DNA of 34,309 nucleotides from the NCBI GenBank assembly GCA_011772865.1, contig WVYQ01000032.1, positions 23,363-57,671 of the forward strand. Reading direction: 5' to 3'. Shown in pieces: positions 27,640 through 34,309 of the stretch. Source of the DNA: Woeseiaceae bacterium (GTDB lineage Bacteria; Pseudomonadota; Gammaproteobacteria; Steroidobacterales; Woeseiaceae). Under the pieces are notes generated by a model, which saw only the letters and a program-made list of their open reading frames with translations, was not told the DNA's origin and ran no database searches. The translations under genes and the position numbers were made by a program. Each line of letters starts with the position of its first letter. The first letter of the stretch is position 1.

Positions 27640-27671
27640 CTCGTTGTCTGCTCAGTATGAATCTTGGTTCG
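27640..27671 (-). repeat. shared leader block, copy upstream of rpsN
   Basis: On the mRNA strand this reads CGAACCAA, 7 nt, ACTGA, 3 nt, GACAACGAG, then 11 nt to the rpsN ATG. Element order, spacing (within 1 nt each) and distance to the start codon match the copy ahead of rpsK. Confidence 0.6.
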
Positions 27672-27685
27672 GTTTACGTGGCGAA

Positions 27686-28225
27686 TCACTTCTTGAAAGG
27701 AAAGTTGAACGCCTCAAGTAGCGCCCGGCCTTCCTGGGCATTACGAGCGGTCGTGGTAATCGTGATGTCCATGCCACGAATCGCATCGATCTCGTCGTAG
27801 TTGATCTCCGGAAAGATAATCTGCTCCGTCACACCCATGCTGTAGTTACCCGCCCTGTCGAATGACTTCGGGTTCAGACCACGGAAGTCACGAATACGAG
27901 GAATCGCGATGTTCACAAGGCGATCCAGGAACTCATACATGCGTTCGCGTCGCAGCGTAACCATACATCCGATCGGCATGCCGTCGCGGATCTTGAAAGC
28001 GGCAACTGATTTGCGTGCCCGGGTCGTGACGGGTTTCTGGCCGGCGATCTTTTCCATGTCATCACGCGCCTTCTCGAGCACTTTCTTGTCGGCCACGGCG
28101 CCACCAACGCCCATATTGAGCGTAATCTTCGTGATCTTCGGCACTTCCTGAGTATTCTTCAGACCAAGCTTCTTCTGGATCTCAGCAGCAAGCTCGTTCT
28201 TGTACTGTTCCTGTAAACGGGACAT
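27686..28225 (-). CDS. rplE: 50S ribosomal protein L5
   Basis: This 179-aa 5S rRNA-binding protein has [20 protein letters not shown], then [20 protein letters not shown] and the C-terminal [20 protein letters not shown]. Length equals E. coli L5. It lies 12 nt after rplX. Confidence 0.98.
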   Translation of the reverse strand: MSRLQEQYKNELAAEIQKKLGLKNTQEVPKITKITLNMGVGGAVADKKVLEKARDDMEKIAGQKPVTTRARKSVAAFKIRDGMPIGCMVTLRRERMYEFLDRLVNIAIPRIRDFRGLNPKSFDRAGNYSMGVTEQIIFPEINYDEIDAIRGMDITITTTARNAQEGRALLEAFNFPFKK

Positions 28226-28237
28226 AGCTCTTAACTC

Positions 28238-28555
28238 TTAAATGTCTACAACGTCGCCCGTGCCTCTGAAGACACGTACCTTGCTGCCATCATCTTCCAC
28301 ACGGAAACCGATGCGCTCACCCTTCTTCGACTTCGGGTTGAATACCAGAACGTTCGAACTGTCGAGCGGCATCGCCTTGTCCAGAATGCCGCCTTCCTGG
28401 CCGATCTGCGGATTCGGTTTCGTGTGCTTCTTGGCAAGGTTGATTCCCTCAACCAGCACACGGCCATCGTCGAATACCTGCAGCACCGTGCCGCGACGGC
28501 CCTTGTCCTTGCCCGTGCGAACGATGACCTCGTCGCCTTTTCTGATCTTGTTCAT
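28238..28555 (-). CDS. rplX: 50S ribosomal protein L24
   Basis: This 105-aa assembly-initiator protein has the KOW motif at the N terminus ([20 protein letters not shown]), then [18 protein letters not shown]. The ATG at 28555 is preferred because it gives the family N terminus MNKIRKGD; a TTG two codons upstream would overlap the rplN stop. E. coli L24 has 104 residues. Confidence 0.97.
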   Translation of the reverse strand: MNKIRKGDEVIVRTGKDKGRRGTVLQVFDDGRVLVEGINLAKKHTKPNPQIGQEGGILDKAMPLDSSNVLVFNPKSKKGERIGFRVEDDGSKVRVFRGTGDVVDI

Positions 28556-28557
28556 TA

Positions 28558-28926
28558 TCAAAGCACCTCGGGCGCCAGTGAAATGATCTTCATGAACTTG
28601 CTGGTGCGCAGCTCACGGGTCACCGGGCCGAAAATACGTGTTCCAATCGGCTCGAGGCGCGCATTCAGCAGCACAGCCGCGTTACCATCGAAGCGAATCA
28701 GAGAGCCGTCGTTGCGGCGAACGCCTTTGCGAGTGCGCACGACAACCGCGTTGTAGATCTCGCCCTTCTTGACCTTGCCACGCGGTATCGCGTCCTTGAC
28801 GCTCACCTTGATGACGTCACCGACGCCCGCATAGCGGCGTCTCGAACCACCAAGTACCTTGATGCACTGCACGCGGCGAGCACCGGAGTTATCGGCTGCA
28901 TCGAGAACTGTCTGCATCTGAATCAT
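28558..28926 (-). CDS. rplN: 50S ribosomal protein L14
   Basis: This 122-aa protein begins [20 protein letters not shown] and has the signature [21 protein letters not shown]. coli L14 has 123 residues. It is the first gene of the spc segment; the 18-nt gap from rpsQ leaves no room for a separate promoter, so S10 and spc segments are probably one transcript here. Confidence 0.98.
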   Translation of the reverse strand: MIQMQTVLDAADNSGARRVQCIKVLGGSRRRYAGVGDVIKVSVKDAIPRGKVKKGEIYNAVVVRTRKGVRRNDGSLIRFDGNAAVLLNARLEPIGTRIFGPVTRELRTSKFMKIISLAPEVL

Positions 28927-28944
28927 GACTGCATTCCTGGTTAC

Positions 28945-29214
28945 TTACTGGCCGGCCGCACGTTCTACAACGTCGACCACAGCCCATGACTTACTCTTCG
29001 ACACTGGCTTGCACTCGGCAATTGCCACGCGATCGCCGGCCTTGCATTCGTTATTGGCATCGTGCGCCAACACCTTGGTCGTACGACGGATGTACTTGCC
29101 GTACATCGGGTGCTTGATCAGGCGCTCGACCGCGACGGAGACGGTTTTATCCATCTTGTCGCTGACGACACGGCCAACGACCGTACGCTGTTTCTTTACT
29201 TGTTCTTCACTCAT
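28945..29214 (-). CDS. rpsQ: 30S ribosomal protein S17
   Basis: This 89-aa OB-fold protein has [20 protein letters not shown], then [19 protein letters not shown], the S17 signature. The start overlaps the rpmC stop by 4 nt (ATGA). It is slightly longer than E. coli S17 (84). Confidence 0.98.
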   Translation of the reverse strand: MSEEQVKKQRTVVGRVVSDKMDKTVSVAVERLIKHPMYGKYIRRTTKVLAHDANNECKAGDRVAIAECKPVSKSKSWAVVDVVERAAGQ

Positions 29215-29417
29215 TCGCTTTCTTCCGCTGTACGCGCCATCTCGTTCAGCACGGTCTTGACGCGAGCAATATCCTTTCTGACCTTGCGATGCTGATGATG
29301 CTGATTGAGCTCACCGGTCGCCTTCTGCATCCGCAGGTTGAACTGCTCACGACGCAGCGCGAGGAGTTCGTCGTTCAGTTCCTGGACCGACATATCGCGA
29401 AGTTCCTTGGCTTCCAT
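29211..29417 (-). CDS. rpmC: 50S ribosomal protein L29
   Basis: This 68-aa two-helix protein at the exit tunnel has [20 protein letters not shown] and [20 protein letters not shown]. The ATG at 29417 overlaps the rplP stop as TGATG and is preferred over the in-frame GTG one codon upstream. It has a slightly long acidic tail. Confidence 0.97.
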   Translation of the reverse strand: MEAKELRDMSVQELNDELLALRREQFNLRMQKATGELNQHHQHRKVRKDIARVKTVLNEMARTAEESE

Positions 29418-29830
29418 CACATCACCTGCCGTTCGACAAACGTAGTCGGGAAAGGAAGTTTCCTGGCAGCAAGGCGAAATGCCTCGCGCGCTACTTCCTC
29501 AGTTACCCCTTCCATCTCGTAGAGCACCCGGCCCGGCTGGATCTGGCACACCCAGTACTCGACGTTGCCCTTACCTTTACCCTGGCGTACTTCAAGCGGC
29601 TTCTTGGTGATCGGCTTGTCCGGGAATACACGGATCCAGATCTTTCCGCCACGCTTGATGTGGCGCGTCATCGCCCGACGAGCTGCCTCGATCTGACGAG
29701 CCGTCATGCGCCCGCGCCCTGTCGCCTTCAGGCCGTACCGGCCGAATGCAACCGTGCTGCCGCGCAATGCCAGGCCGCGGTTGCGGCCCTTCATCTGCTT
29801 GCGGAATTTCGTACGTTTAGGCTGTAACAT
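29417..29830 (-). CDS. rplP: 50S ribosomal protein L16
   Basis: This 137-aa protein near the A-site and peptidyl transferase centre begins [19 protein letters not shown], with [20 protein letters not shown] and MRVGKGKG-like [20 protein letters not shown]. Length matches E. coli (136). It starts 3 nt after rpsC. Confidence 0.98.
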   Translation of the reverse strand: MLQPKRTKFRKQMKGRNRGLALRGSTVAFGRYGLKATGRGRMTARQIEAARRAMTRHIKRGGKIWIRVFPDKPITKKPLEVRQGKGKGNVEYWVCQIQPGRVLYEMEGVTEEVAREAFRLAARKLPFPTTFVERQVM

Positions 29831-29833
29831 CTC

Positions 29834-30508
29834 TTATGCCTCAGCGGGTTCAGCCGCTACTGCTTCGGGCTTGTCAAACACTTCACCCTTGAAAATCCAG
29901 ACCTTTACACCGATGACGCCATATGTCGTGTGCGCCTCGGCGACGCCGTAGTCGATATCGGCGCGCAGCGTGTGCAGCGGGACACGGCCCTCGCGGTACC
30001 ACTCTGAACGCGCGATCTCGGCGCCGTTCAGTCGTCCACCGACCTTGACCTTGATGCCTTCGGCGCCGACGCGCATCGTGTTGGTTACGGCTCGCTTCAT
30101 CGCGCGGCGGAACATCACGCGACGCTCGAGCTGCTGCGCAATACCTTCGGCAACGAGTTGCGCATCCAGCTCCGGCTTACGGACCTCGGAGATGTTGATT
30201 CGCACGTCCTGGATATTCATGCCGATCATCTGCGCTACTTCAGCACGCAGTTTTTCGATGTCCTCGCCCTTCTTGCCGATGACGATTCCCGGGCGTGCCG
30301 TGAAAATCGTGATGTTGCATTTCTTGGACGGACGCTCGATAGCGATCTTGCTGACCGACGCCTCCTTGAGCTTGTTCTTGATGAACACGCGGACCTCGTG
30401 GTCCGTGCGAACATACTCGGGAAACATTTTCGAATCCGCGTACCACTTCGACGTCCAGTCCTTGACGATGCCAAGGCGAATGCCTGTTGGATGTACTTTC
30501 TGACCCAT
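29834..30508 (-). CDS. rpsC: 30S ribosomal protein S3
   Basis: This 224-aa protein at the mRNA entry channel has N-terminal [20 protein letters not shown]. The KH domain contains the GxxG loop in [20 protein letters not shown]. The C-terminal S3 domain reads [20 protein letters not shown]. It is a little shorter than E. coli S3 (233), within family range. Confidence 0.98.
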   Translation of the reverse strand: MGQKVHPTGIRLGIVKDWTSKWYADSKMFPEYVRTDHEVRVFIKNKLKEASVSKIAIERPSKKCNITIFTARPGIVIGKKGEDIEKLRAEVAQMIGMNIQDVRINISEVRKPELDAQLVAEGIAQQLERRVMFRRAMKRAVTNTMRVGAEGIKVKVGGRLNGAEIARSEWYREGRVPLHTLRADIDYGVAEAHTTYGVIGVKVWIFKGEVFDKPEAVAAEPAEA

Positions 30509-30513
30509 ATTCC

Positions 30514-30846
30514 TTACTCGTCTCCAACTTTTATGGTGATGTGGCTGTTACGCTTGATAATCCGCGCGCCACGACCCTTTGCACGAGCGCGATAGCGGCG
30601 GTACGTCGGGGCCTCATTCACCTCGATGGTCGAAACCTTCAGTTCATCGATATCGGCACCATGATTGTGCTCGGCGTTGGCAATGGCCGACTCGAGCACT
30701 TTCTTCACGATGCGCGCACTTTTCTTTGGCGTAAACGTCAAAGTACGCAGCGCATCATCCACCGTCTTGCCACGAATGGTGTCAGCCACCAGGCGACATT
30801 TCTGCGGTGAAATGCGTGCGTATCTTAATGTTGCTGCAACTTGCAT
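30514..30846 (-). CDS. rplV: 50S ribosomal protein L22
   Basis: This 110-aa protein has [20 protein letters not shown] at the N terminus. The extended beta-hairpin that lines the exit tunnel lies around [20 protein letters not shown]. Length equals E. coli L22. AAGGA lies about 9 nt upstream of the ATG, immediately after a REP-like sequence in the rpsS-rplV gap. Confidence 0.98.
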   Translation of the reverse strand: MQVAATLRYARISPQKCRLVADTIRGKTVDDALRTLTFTPKKSARIVKKVLESAIANAEHNHGADIDELKVSTIEVNEAPTYRRYRARAKGRGARIIKRNSHITIKVGDE

Positions 30847-30860
30847 AATTCGTTGTCCTT

Positions 30861-30886
30861 GTCGCGACCTTCGGCCGCTCCTACAG
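30861..30886 (-). repeat. REP-like sequence in the rpsS-rplV gap
   Basis: On the minus strand the core is GTAGGAGCGGC, then CGAA and GGTCGCGAC. It can fold GCGGCC/GGTCGC around a GAA loop with one G-U pair. The 5' GTAGGAGC followed by a short GC-rich hairpin is the layout of REP elements known from Pseudomonas, Stenotrophomonas and related genomes, which RAYT transposases mobilise. Only one copy is in the window. Confidence 0.6.
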
Positions 30887-30893
30887 GGCTCCG

Positions 30894-31166
30894 TTATTTC
30901 GTCTTGCGGTCACCGGAGTGGCCGCGAAATGTGCGGGTCATCGCAAACTCACCAAGCTTGTGACCGACCATGTTTTCCGAAATCAGGACAGGTACGTGCT
31001 GGCGACCGTTATGAACGGCGATCGTCAGACCGACCATGTCGGGCAACACCATCGAACGACGCGACCAGGTCTTGATCGGACGGCGATCGTTGCTGGCCGC
31101 TGCTTCTGCAACCTTCTTCGCCAGATGTGTATCGACGAACGGGCCTTTTCTAACACTGCGTGGCAT
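30894..31166 (-). CDS. rpsS: 30S ribosomal protein S19
   Basis: This 90-aa head protein partners S13. It begins [18 protein letters not shown] and has the motif [20 protein letters not shown], then [14 protein letters not shown]. Length is near E. coli (92). GGAAAGG precedes the start. A 47-nt gap with a REP-like sequence follows. Confidence 0.98.
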   Translation of the reverse strand: MPRSVRKGPFVDTHLAKKVAEAAASNDRRPIKTWSRRSMVLPDMVGLTIAVHNGRQHVPVLISENMVGHKLGEFAMTRTFRGHSGDRKTK

Positions 31167-31181
31167 TTCTACTACCTTTCC

Positions 31182-32009
31182 TTATTTGCGCTTGCGACGA
31201 CGCACGATCATGTTGTCGGTGCGCTTGTTCGAGCGCGTCTTCGCGCCCTTGGTCGGCGTGCCCCAGGGGCTGACCGGATGCCGGCCGCCCGACGTGCGGC
31301 CTTCGCCGCCACCATGGGGATGATCGACCGGGTTCATTGCGACGCCGCGAACGGTTGGGCGCACGCCCCGCCAGCGCGAAGCGCCGGCCTTGCCGAGCTT
31401 GCGCAGGTTGTGTTCCGAGTGGCCGACTTCACCGATCGTCGCGCGACAATCGACGTGAATCTTGCGCATCTCGCCCGAGCGCAGCCGCAGCGTTGCGTAT
31501 GCGCCTTCCCGGGCAGCGAGCTGTGCGTAGCCACCTGCCGAACGTACGAGCTGGCCGCCCTTGCCGGGCTTCATTTCGACGTTGTGAATAACAGTGCCGA
31601 CCGGAATCGCACGCAGCGGCAGGGAATTACCGGGCTTGATCGGCGCGTCCTCGCCGCTGATGATCCTGGCTCCCTCGCGGATGCCCTTCGGCGCCAGGAT
31701 GTAGCGGCGATCACCATCCGTATACTTGATGAGCGCAATGTGCGCGCTGCGATTCGGGTCATACTCCAGGCGCTCGACGACGCCAGCGACGCCATCCTTG
31801 TTGCGCTTGAAGTCGATGATGCGATAGCGCTGCTTGTGACCACCACCGCGGTGACGAACCGTGATGCGGCCATTATTGTTGCGACCACCCTTCGAGGACT
31901 TCTTGTCGACGAGCGCGCCGTATGGCTTGCCCTTGTGCAGACCGTCTGTCTTGACCTCGACGACGAATCGGCGTCCGGCAGATGTCGGTTTTGCTTTATG
32001 AAGTGACAT
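31182..32009 (-). CDS. rplB: 50S ribosomal protein L2
   Basis: This 275-aa core protein is needed for subunit association and peptidyl transfer. It has [18 protein letters not shown], the SH3-like centre [20 protein letters not shown], and the conserved C-terminal loop [20 protein letters not shown] with its essential His. Length matches E. coli (273). Confidence 0.98.
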   Translation of the reverse strand: MSLHKAKPTSAGRRFVVEVKTDGLHKGKPYGALVDKKSSKGGRNNNGRITVRHRGGGHKQRYRIIDFKRNKDGVAGVVERLEYDPNRSAHIALIKYTDGDRRYILAPKGIREGARIISGEDAPIKPGNSLPLRAIPVGTVIHNVEMKPGKGGQLVRSAGGYAQLAAREGAYATLRLRSGEMRKIHVDCRATIGEVGHSEHNLRKLGKAGASRWRGVRPTVRGVAMNPVDHPHGGGEGRTSGGRHPVSPWGTPTKGAKTRSNKRTDNMIVRRRKRK

Positions 32010-32014
32010 ATCCC

Positions 32015-32323
32015 TTACTCCGTGCCGAGGAAGTCGATCTGACTGCCTTCAGCAAGCCTGACGTAGGCCTTTTTCCAATCCTTACGGCGCCCGCGCGTCA
32101 TTCCGAAACGCTTGTTCTTGCCGCCGTAGTTAATAACCTGCACGCCGTCGACCTTGACGTCGAACAGCAGCTCGACAGCCTTCTTGATCTCGGCCTTGGT
32201 CGCATCGGTCCGAACCTTGAATACGACCTGGTTGTACAGCTCGGCCGACACTGCTCCCTTTTCGGTCAGCAACGGGCCCTGCAGCACGGTCATCAATCGT
32301 TCTTCGTGGGCAGCGGCAGTCAT
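32015..32323 (-). CDS. rplW: 50S ribosomal protein L23
   Basis: This 102-aa exit-tunnel protein docks trigger factor and SRP. Core: [40 protein letters not shown] and [20 protein letters not shown]. The ATG at 32323 overlaps the rplD stop (ATGA); the much longer open frame upstream lies inside rplD and is not coding. Confidence 0.98.
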   Translation of the reverse strand: MTAAAHEERLMTVLQGPLLTEKGAVSAELYNQVVFKVRTDATKAEIKKAVELLFDVKVDGVQVINYGGKNKRFGMTRGRRKDWKKAYVRLAEGSQIDFLGTE

Positions 32324-32922
32324 GACAGGCGCTCCTCGATAAGCTTCAGCGCCGGCAGCGTCACCAGCACCTTCTCGAAACGGATCAGCACGACCGGATC
32401 GATCGATGCCGCATCGCAAATGCCGACATTCGGCAGGTTGCGTGCCGCCAGGAAGAGCTTCTCGTCGAAGGCTTCGTTCAGGACCAACACGTTGTCCAGC
32501 TGGAGTTCCTTGAGCCTGGCCGCGAGCAACCGCGTCTTTGGCGCCTCGAGCTCGAGTTCTTTGATGACGACGAGCCTGTCCTGGCGGACCAGTTCGGAAA
32601 GAACCGACCGCAAGGCGGCACGGTACATCTTCTTGTTGACCTTCTGCTGGTAGTTGCGAGGCTTTGCAGCAAACGCACGACCGCCGCCGACCCAGATCGG
32701 GCTGCGAATCGTGCCAGCGCGAGCGCGTCCCGTACCTTTCTGGCGCCACGGTTTCGCACCGCCGCCACGAGCCGCCGAGCGATTCTTCTGCGCCTTCGTG
32801 CCCGCACGGCCGCCGGCGAGGTACGCCGTTACGACCTGGTGCACCAGGGCTTCGTTGAATTCTGCGCCGAATGCCGCTTCTGCGACATCCACGGAGCCAG
32901 TTCCGGCAAGCTTCAGTTTCAT
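32320..32922 (-). CDS. rplD: 50S ribosomal protein L4
   Basis: This 200-aa protein has the tunnel-lining loop [21 protein letters not shown]-terminal [20 protein letters not shown] and C-terminal [20 protein letters not shown] are typical. In E. coli, L4 represses the S10 operon at transcription and translation via the leader before rpsJ. Here a structured leader lies between rpsJ and rplC instead. It overlaps rplC by 4 nt (ATGA). Confidence 0.98.
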   Translation of the reverse strand: MKLKLAGTGSVDVAEAAFGAEFNEALVHQVVTAYLAGGRAGTKAQKNRSAARGGGAKPWRQKGTGRARAGTIRSPIWVGGGRAFAAKPRNYQQKVNKKMYRAALRSVLSELVRQDRLVVIKELELEAPKTRLLAARLKELQLDNVLVLNEAFDEKLFLAARNLPNVGICDAASIDPVVLIRFEKVLVTLPALKLIEERLS

Positions 32923-33578
32923 GCCTCAGCTCCTTTGTTCTTTGCTTTCACCGCCGGGCGAACAATGACCTTGCCGCCGCTGTGACCCGGGACGGCGCCC
33001 TTGATCAGCAGCAGGTTGCGCTCGGCGTCGACACGCACAACCTGGAGATTTTGCGATGTGCGACGGACATTACCCATGTGGCCGGACATCTTCTTGCCCT
33101 TGAATACGCGTCCCGGGGTCTGGTTCTGGCCGATCGAACCCGGCGCGCGATGGGCCAGCGAGTTGCCGTGCGTGGCGTCCTGCGTGCGGAAGTTGTGACG
33201 CTTGACCGTGCCGGCGAAGCCCTTACCGATCGACGTTCCTATAACGTCAACGATCTGGCCTTCCTCGAACACGTCTACCTTGAGCTCGCCACCCATCTCG
33301 TATTCGCCTTCGTCGGCATCATCGAGACGGAATTCGGTGATTAAGTCGCCGGCTTCAACCTTTGCGGCGGCAAAGTGGCCGGCTTGAGGCTTCGACACGC
33401 GAGACGGTTTCTTGCTGCCCGCAGTTACCTGCAGGGCACGATAGCCGTCGTTTTCAACGGTCTTCACCTGAGTGATTCGGTTTGGCTGTGCCTCGATCAC
33501 GGTGACCGGGATCGAGATCCCGTCTTCCGTGAAGACACGTGTCATGCCGCACTTGCGGCCAACAATACCCGTTGTCAT
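32919..33578 (-). CDS. rplC: 50S ribosomal protein L3
   Basis: This 219-aa early-assembly protein has [19 protein letters not shown] at the N terminus and the loop [20 protein letters not shown], which contains the glutamine region methylated by PrmB in E. coli. The ATG at 33578 has GAGG about 8 nt upstream and is preferred over the TTG two codons earlier. It follows a 390-nt gap after rpsJ. Confidence 0.97.
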   Translation of the reverse strand: MTTGIVGRKCGMTRVFTEDGISIPVTVIEAQPNRITQVKTVENDGYRALQVTAGSKKPSRVSKPQAGHFAAAKVEAGDLITEFRLDDADEGEYEMGGELKVDVFEEGQIVDVIGTSIGKGFAGTVKRHNFRTQDATHGNSLAHRAPGSIGQNQTPGRVFKGKKMSGHMGNVRRTSQNLQVVRVDAERNLLLIKGAVPGHSGGKVIVRPAVKAKNKGAEA

Positions 33579-33580
33579 CT

Positions 33581-33706
33581 TCAAAACCTCGCACCGACTT
33601 CGATTGGCCGACGCCTAATACTCAATAATCTCTGGCACCGGCCCGACCACGATTGGCCTGGCCTGTCCGTTCGCGCTTCTTTCAGACACGCGAAAGGGCC
33701 AGCCAT
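33581..33706 (-). CDS. possible 41-aa leader ORF upstream of rplC
   Basis: ATG at 33706 with GAGG 9 nt upstream opens a frame of 41 codons ([18 protein letters not shown] onward) that stops with TGA 2 nt before the rplC ATG. It contains AGG, AGA, TTA and TGT codons that are rare in neighbouring genes and no recognisable domain, so it may not be a real gene. Its position would allow translational coupling to rplC. Confidence 0.25.
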   Translation of the reverse strand: MAGPFACLKEARTDRPGQSWSGRCQRLLSIRRRPIEVGARF

Positions 33707-33910
33707 GGCCAAGGACCTCGTGTCCTCAGTGCTCTAGGGCTGACCCTGCGTCCGACCCGAGAATCCACTCGGTCCGGCAGTTCCGGGATTTGCCGTGTCG
33801 CCTTCGGTTTCCCGGCGACCTTATGCTTTTAAGCGCCACAAAGCCCAGCCTTGTGGCGCTATTTCTGGGTCTGGCCGACTCCCGGCCCGGCCAACTCCAG
33901 CGAGCCAGCA

Positions 33911-33938
33911 ATTATACCTCCGAAAACCCCCTGATCAA
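33911..33938 (-). promoter_or_regulatory. sigma70-type promoter between rpsJ and rplC
   Basis: On the minus strand TTGATC (33938-33933) and a perfect TATAAT (33916-33911) are separated by 16 nt. The expected start near 33904 would give a leader of about 325 nt before rplC. An inverted repeat GAAAACC/GGTTTTC (33922-33947) spans the -35 element and could be an operator. Confidence 0.7.
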
Positions 33939-33974
33939 GCGGTTTTCAGACGATTTTTGCTGTTTTTCAGGGCC

Positions 33975-34289
33975 CTAATTCAGCTTGATCTGCACGTCCA
34001 CGCCGGCCGGCAATTCGAGCTTCATGAGCGCGTCGACGGTCTTGTCCGTCGGGTCCACGATATCCATCAGACGCTTGTGCGTCCGGATCTCGTACTGGTC
34101 CCTGGCGTCCTTGTTGACGTGCGGCGAAATCAGGACCGTATATCGCTCCTTCTTCAGCGGCAGCGGGATCGGGCCCTTGACAGTAGCGCCGGTCCGTTTG
34201 GCCGTATCGACAATCTCGCGAGCAGAATTGTCGATCAGCCTGTGATCGAACGCCTTGAGCCTGATTCGTATATTTTGGTTAGTAGCCAT
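33975..34289 (-). CDS. rpsJ: 30S ribosomal protein S10
   Basis: This 104-aa protein, also the NusE transcription factor, has [20 protein letters not shown], then [20 protein letters not shown] and the C-terminal GVDVQIKLN. Length matches E. coli (103). The ATG follows the presumed tuf stop by 5 nt, and its Shine-Dalgarno GAG lies in the tuf end. It is separated from the rest of the S10 genes by 396 nt. Confidence 0.98.
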   Translation of the reverse strand: MATNQNIRIRLKAFDHRLIDNSAREIVDTAKRTGATVKGPIPLPLKKERYTVLISPHVNKDARDQYEIRTHKRLMDIVDPTDKTVDALMKLELPAGVDVQIKLN

Positions 34290-34294
34290 AGTGT

Positions 34295-34309
34295 TTACTC
34301 GATAATTTT
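34295..34309 (-). CDS. tuf: probable last codons of elongation factor Tu
   Basis: Read on the minus strand, the window edge gives AAA ATT ATC GAG TAA, encoding KIIE and a stop. Many proteobacterial EF-Tu proteins end in KIIE, and tuf is the normal gene upstream of rpsJ. Only four codons are visible, so the call rests mainly on position. Confidence 0.55.
   Translation of the reverse strand, partial: KIIE

Larger units (their letters stand above)
33579..33974 (-). other. structured rpsJ-rplC leader region
   Basis: This is the only gene-free stretch over 300 nt. Read on the minus strand it holds a promoter (33911-33938), then hairpins at 33832-33860 (perfect 10-bp stem AGCGCCACAA/TTGTGGCGCT, 9-nt loop), 33797-33819 (GTCGCC/GGCGAC) and 33752-33777. 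The last has a 10-position stem with one wobble and one mismatch, better in the minus-strand RNA than in the plus. A GACACG/CGTGTC pair and an overlapping TTCGCG/CGCGAA pair follow near 33680-33726. The 3' part contains a 41-codon open frame ending 2 nt before rplC. It is probably an mRNA leader controlling rplC onward. Confidence 0.6.

Noticed and set aside
30918-32006. 362-codon open frame on the + strand opposite rpsS and rplB
   Set aside because: It lies entirely antisense to two highly conserved ribosomal genes and spans their junction; an antisense coding shadow.
32324-32749. N-terminal extension of L23 to 244 codons
   Set aside because: The extension lies inside rplD in another frame and has no ribosomal-protein character; the 102-aa form is family length.
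33832-33860. Leader hairpin as a Rho-independent terminator
   Set aside because: Stem is strong, but the downstream sequence on the minus strand is UAAAAGC, lacking a U run.
33726-33911. 61-codon frame in the rpsJ-rplC leader
   Set aside because: It starts on a non-ATG codon, is composed mainly of Arg/Ser/Gly and crosses the stable 10-bp hairpin; more likely non-coding leader RNA.
1-34309. CRISPR arrays, tRNA/rRNA genes, insertion sequences, prophage
   Set aside because: No spaced direct repeats, no cloverleaf-like sequence or rRNA, no transposase, integrase or phage protein was found on either strand.

Overview
The window is a chromosomal fragment of a moderately GC-rich gammaproteobacterium. 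The evidence is the gene content and order: the S10-spc-alpha ribosomal superoperon in canonical proteobacterial order, an Uup-type ABC-F ATPase, a type II TrpS, and RND efflux genes. No marker fixes the family or genus. There are no tRNA or rRNA genes, CRISPR arrays, phage genes or insertion sequences, so most of the window is vertically inherited housekeeping DNA. The unusual signal lies in the non-coding gaps.

Left part (1-4755, + strand): the 3' part of uup, then a 1199-residue 5-oxoprolinase/hydantoinase fusion. Next (4747-13377, - strand) comes a tightly packed run of 14 genes with gaps under 25 nt or overlaps. In transcription order it runs ggt-like, trpS, methyltransferase, beta-carbonic anhydrase, GNAT, VIT-like membrane protein, PH-domain protein, VOC, upp, DUF1801, TerB-like, GNAT, VOC, MAPEG. 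It reads like one long operon mixing housekeeping enzymes with small stress or accessory proteins. Several members (GGT, 5-oxoprolinase, M24 dipeptidase, MAPEG, VOC proteins) could touch gamma-glutamyl/glutathione chemistry, but that link is inference.

Middle (13448-20352): an Xaa-Pro dipeptidase (+), an SDR oxidoreductase and an unknown 108-aa protein (-). Then comes a divergent intergenic region with three perfect palindromes that drives a two-gene RND efflux system (lipoprotein adaptor and inner-membrane pump). A bidirectional terminator separates the pump from the convergent ribosomal operon.

Right part (20401-34309, - strand): rpsJ, rplC, rplD, rplW, rplB, rpsS, rplV, rpsC, rplP, rpmC, rpsQ, rplN, rplX, rplE, rpsN, rpsH, rplF, rplR, rpsE, rpmD, rplO, secY, rpmJ, rpsM, rpsK, rpsD, rpoA, rplQ, preceded at the window edge by what looks like the last codons of tuf.

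The most interesting observations are in this ribosomal block. (i) A 390-nt structured gap with its own promoter lies between rpsJ and rplC, while tuf and rpsJ are only 5 nt apart. (ii) A shared sequence block sits at the same distance from the start codons of rpsK and rpsN. (iii) A 14-codon mini-ORF joins the rpmJ stop to the rpsM start. (iv) A REP-like sequence lies between rpsS and rplV.
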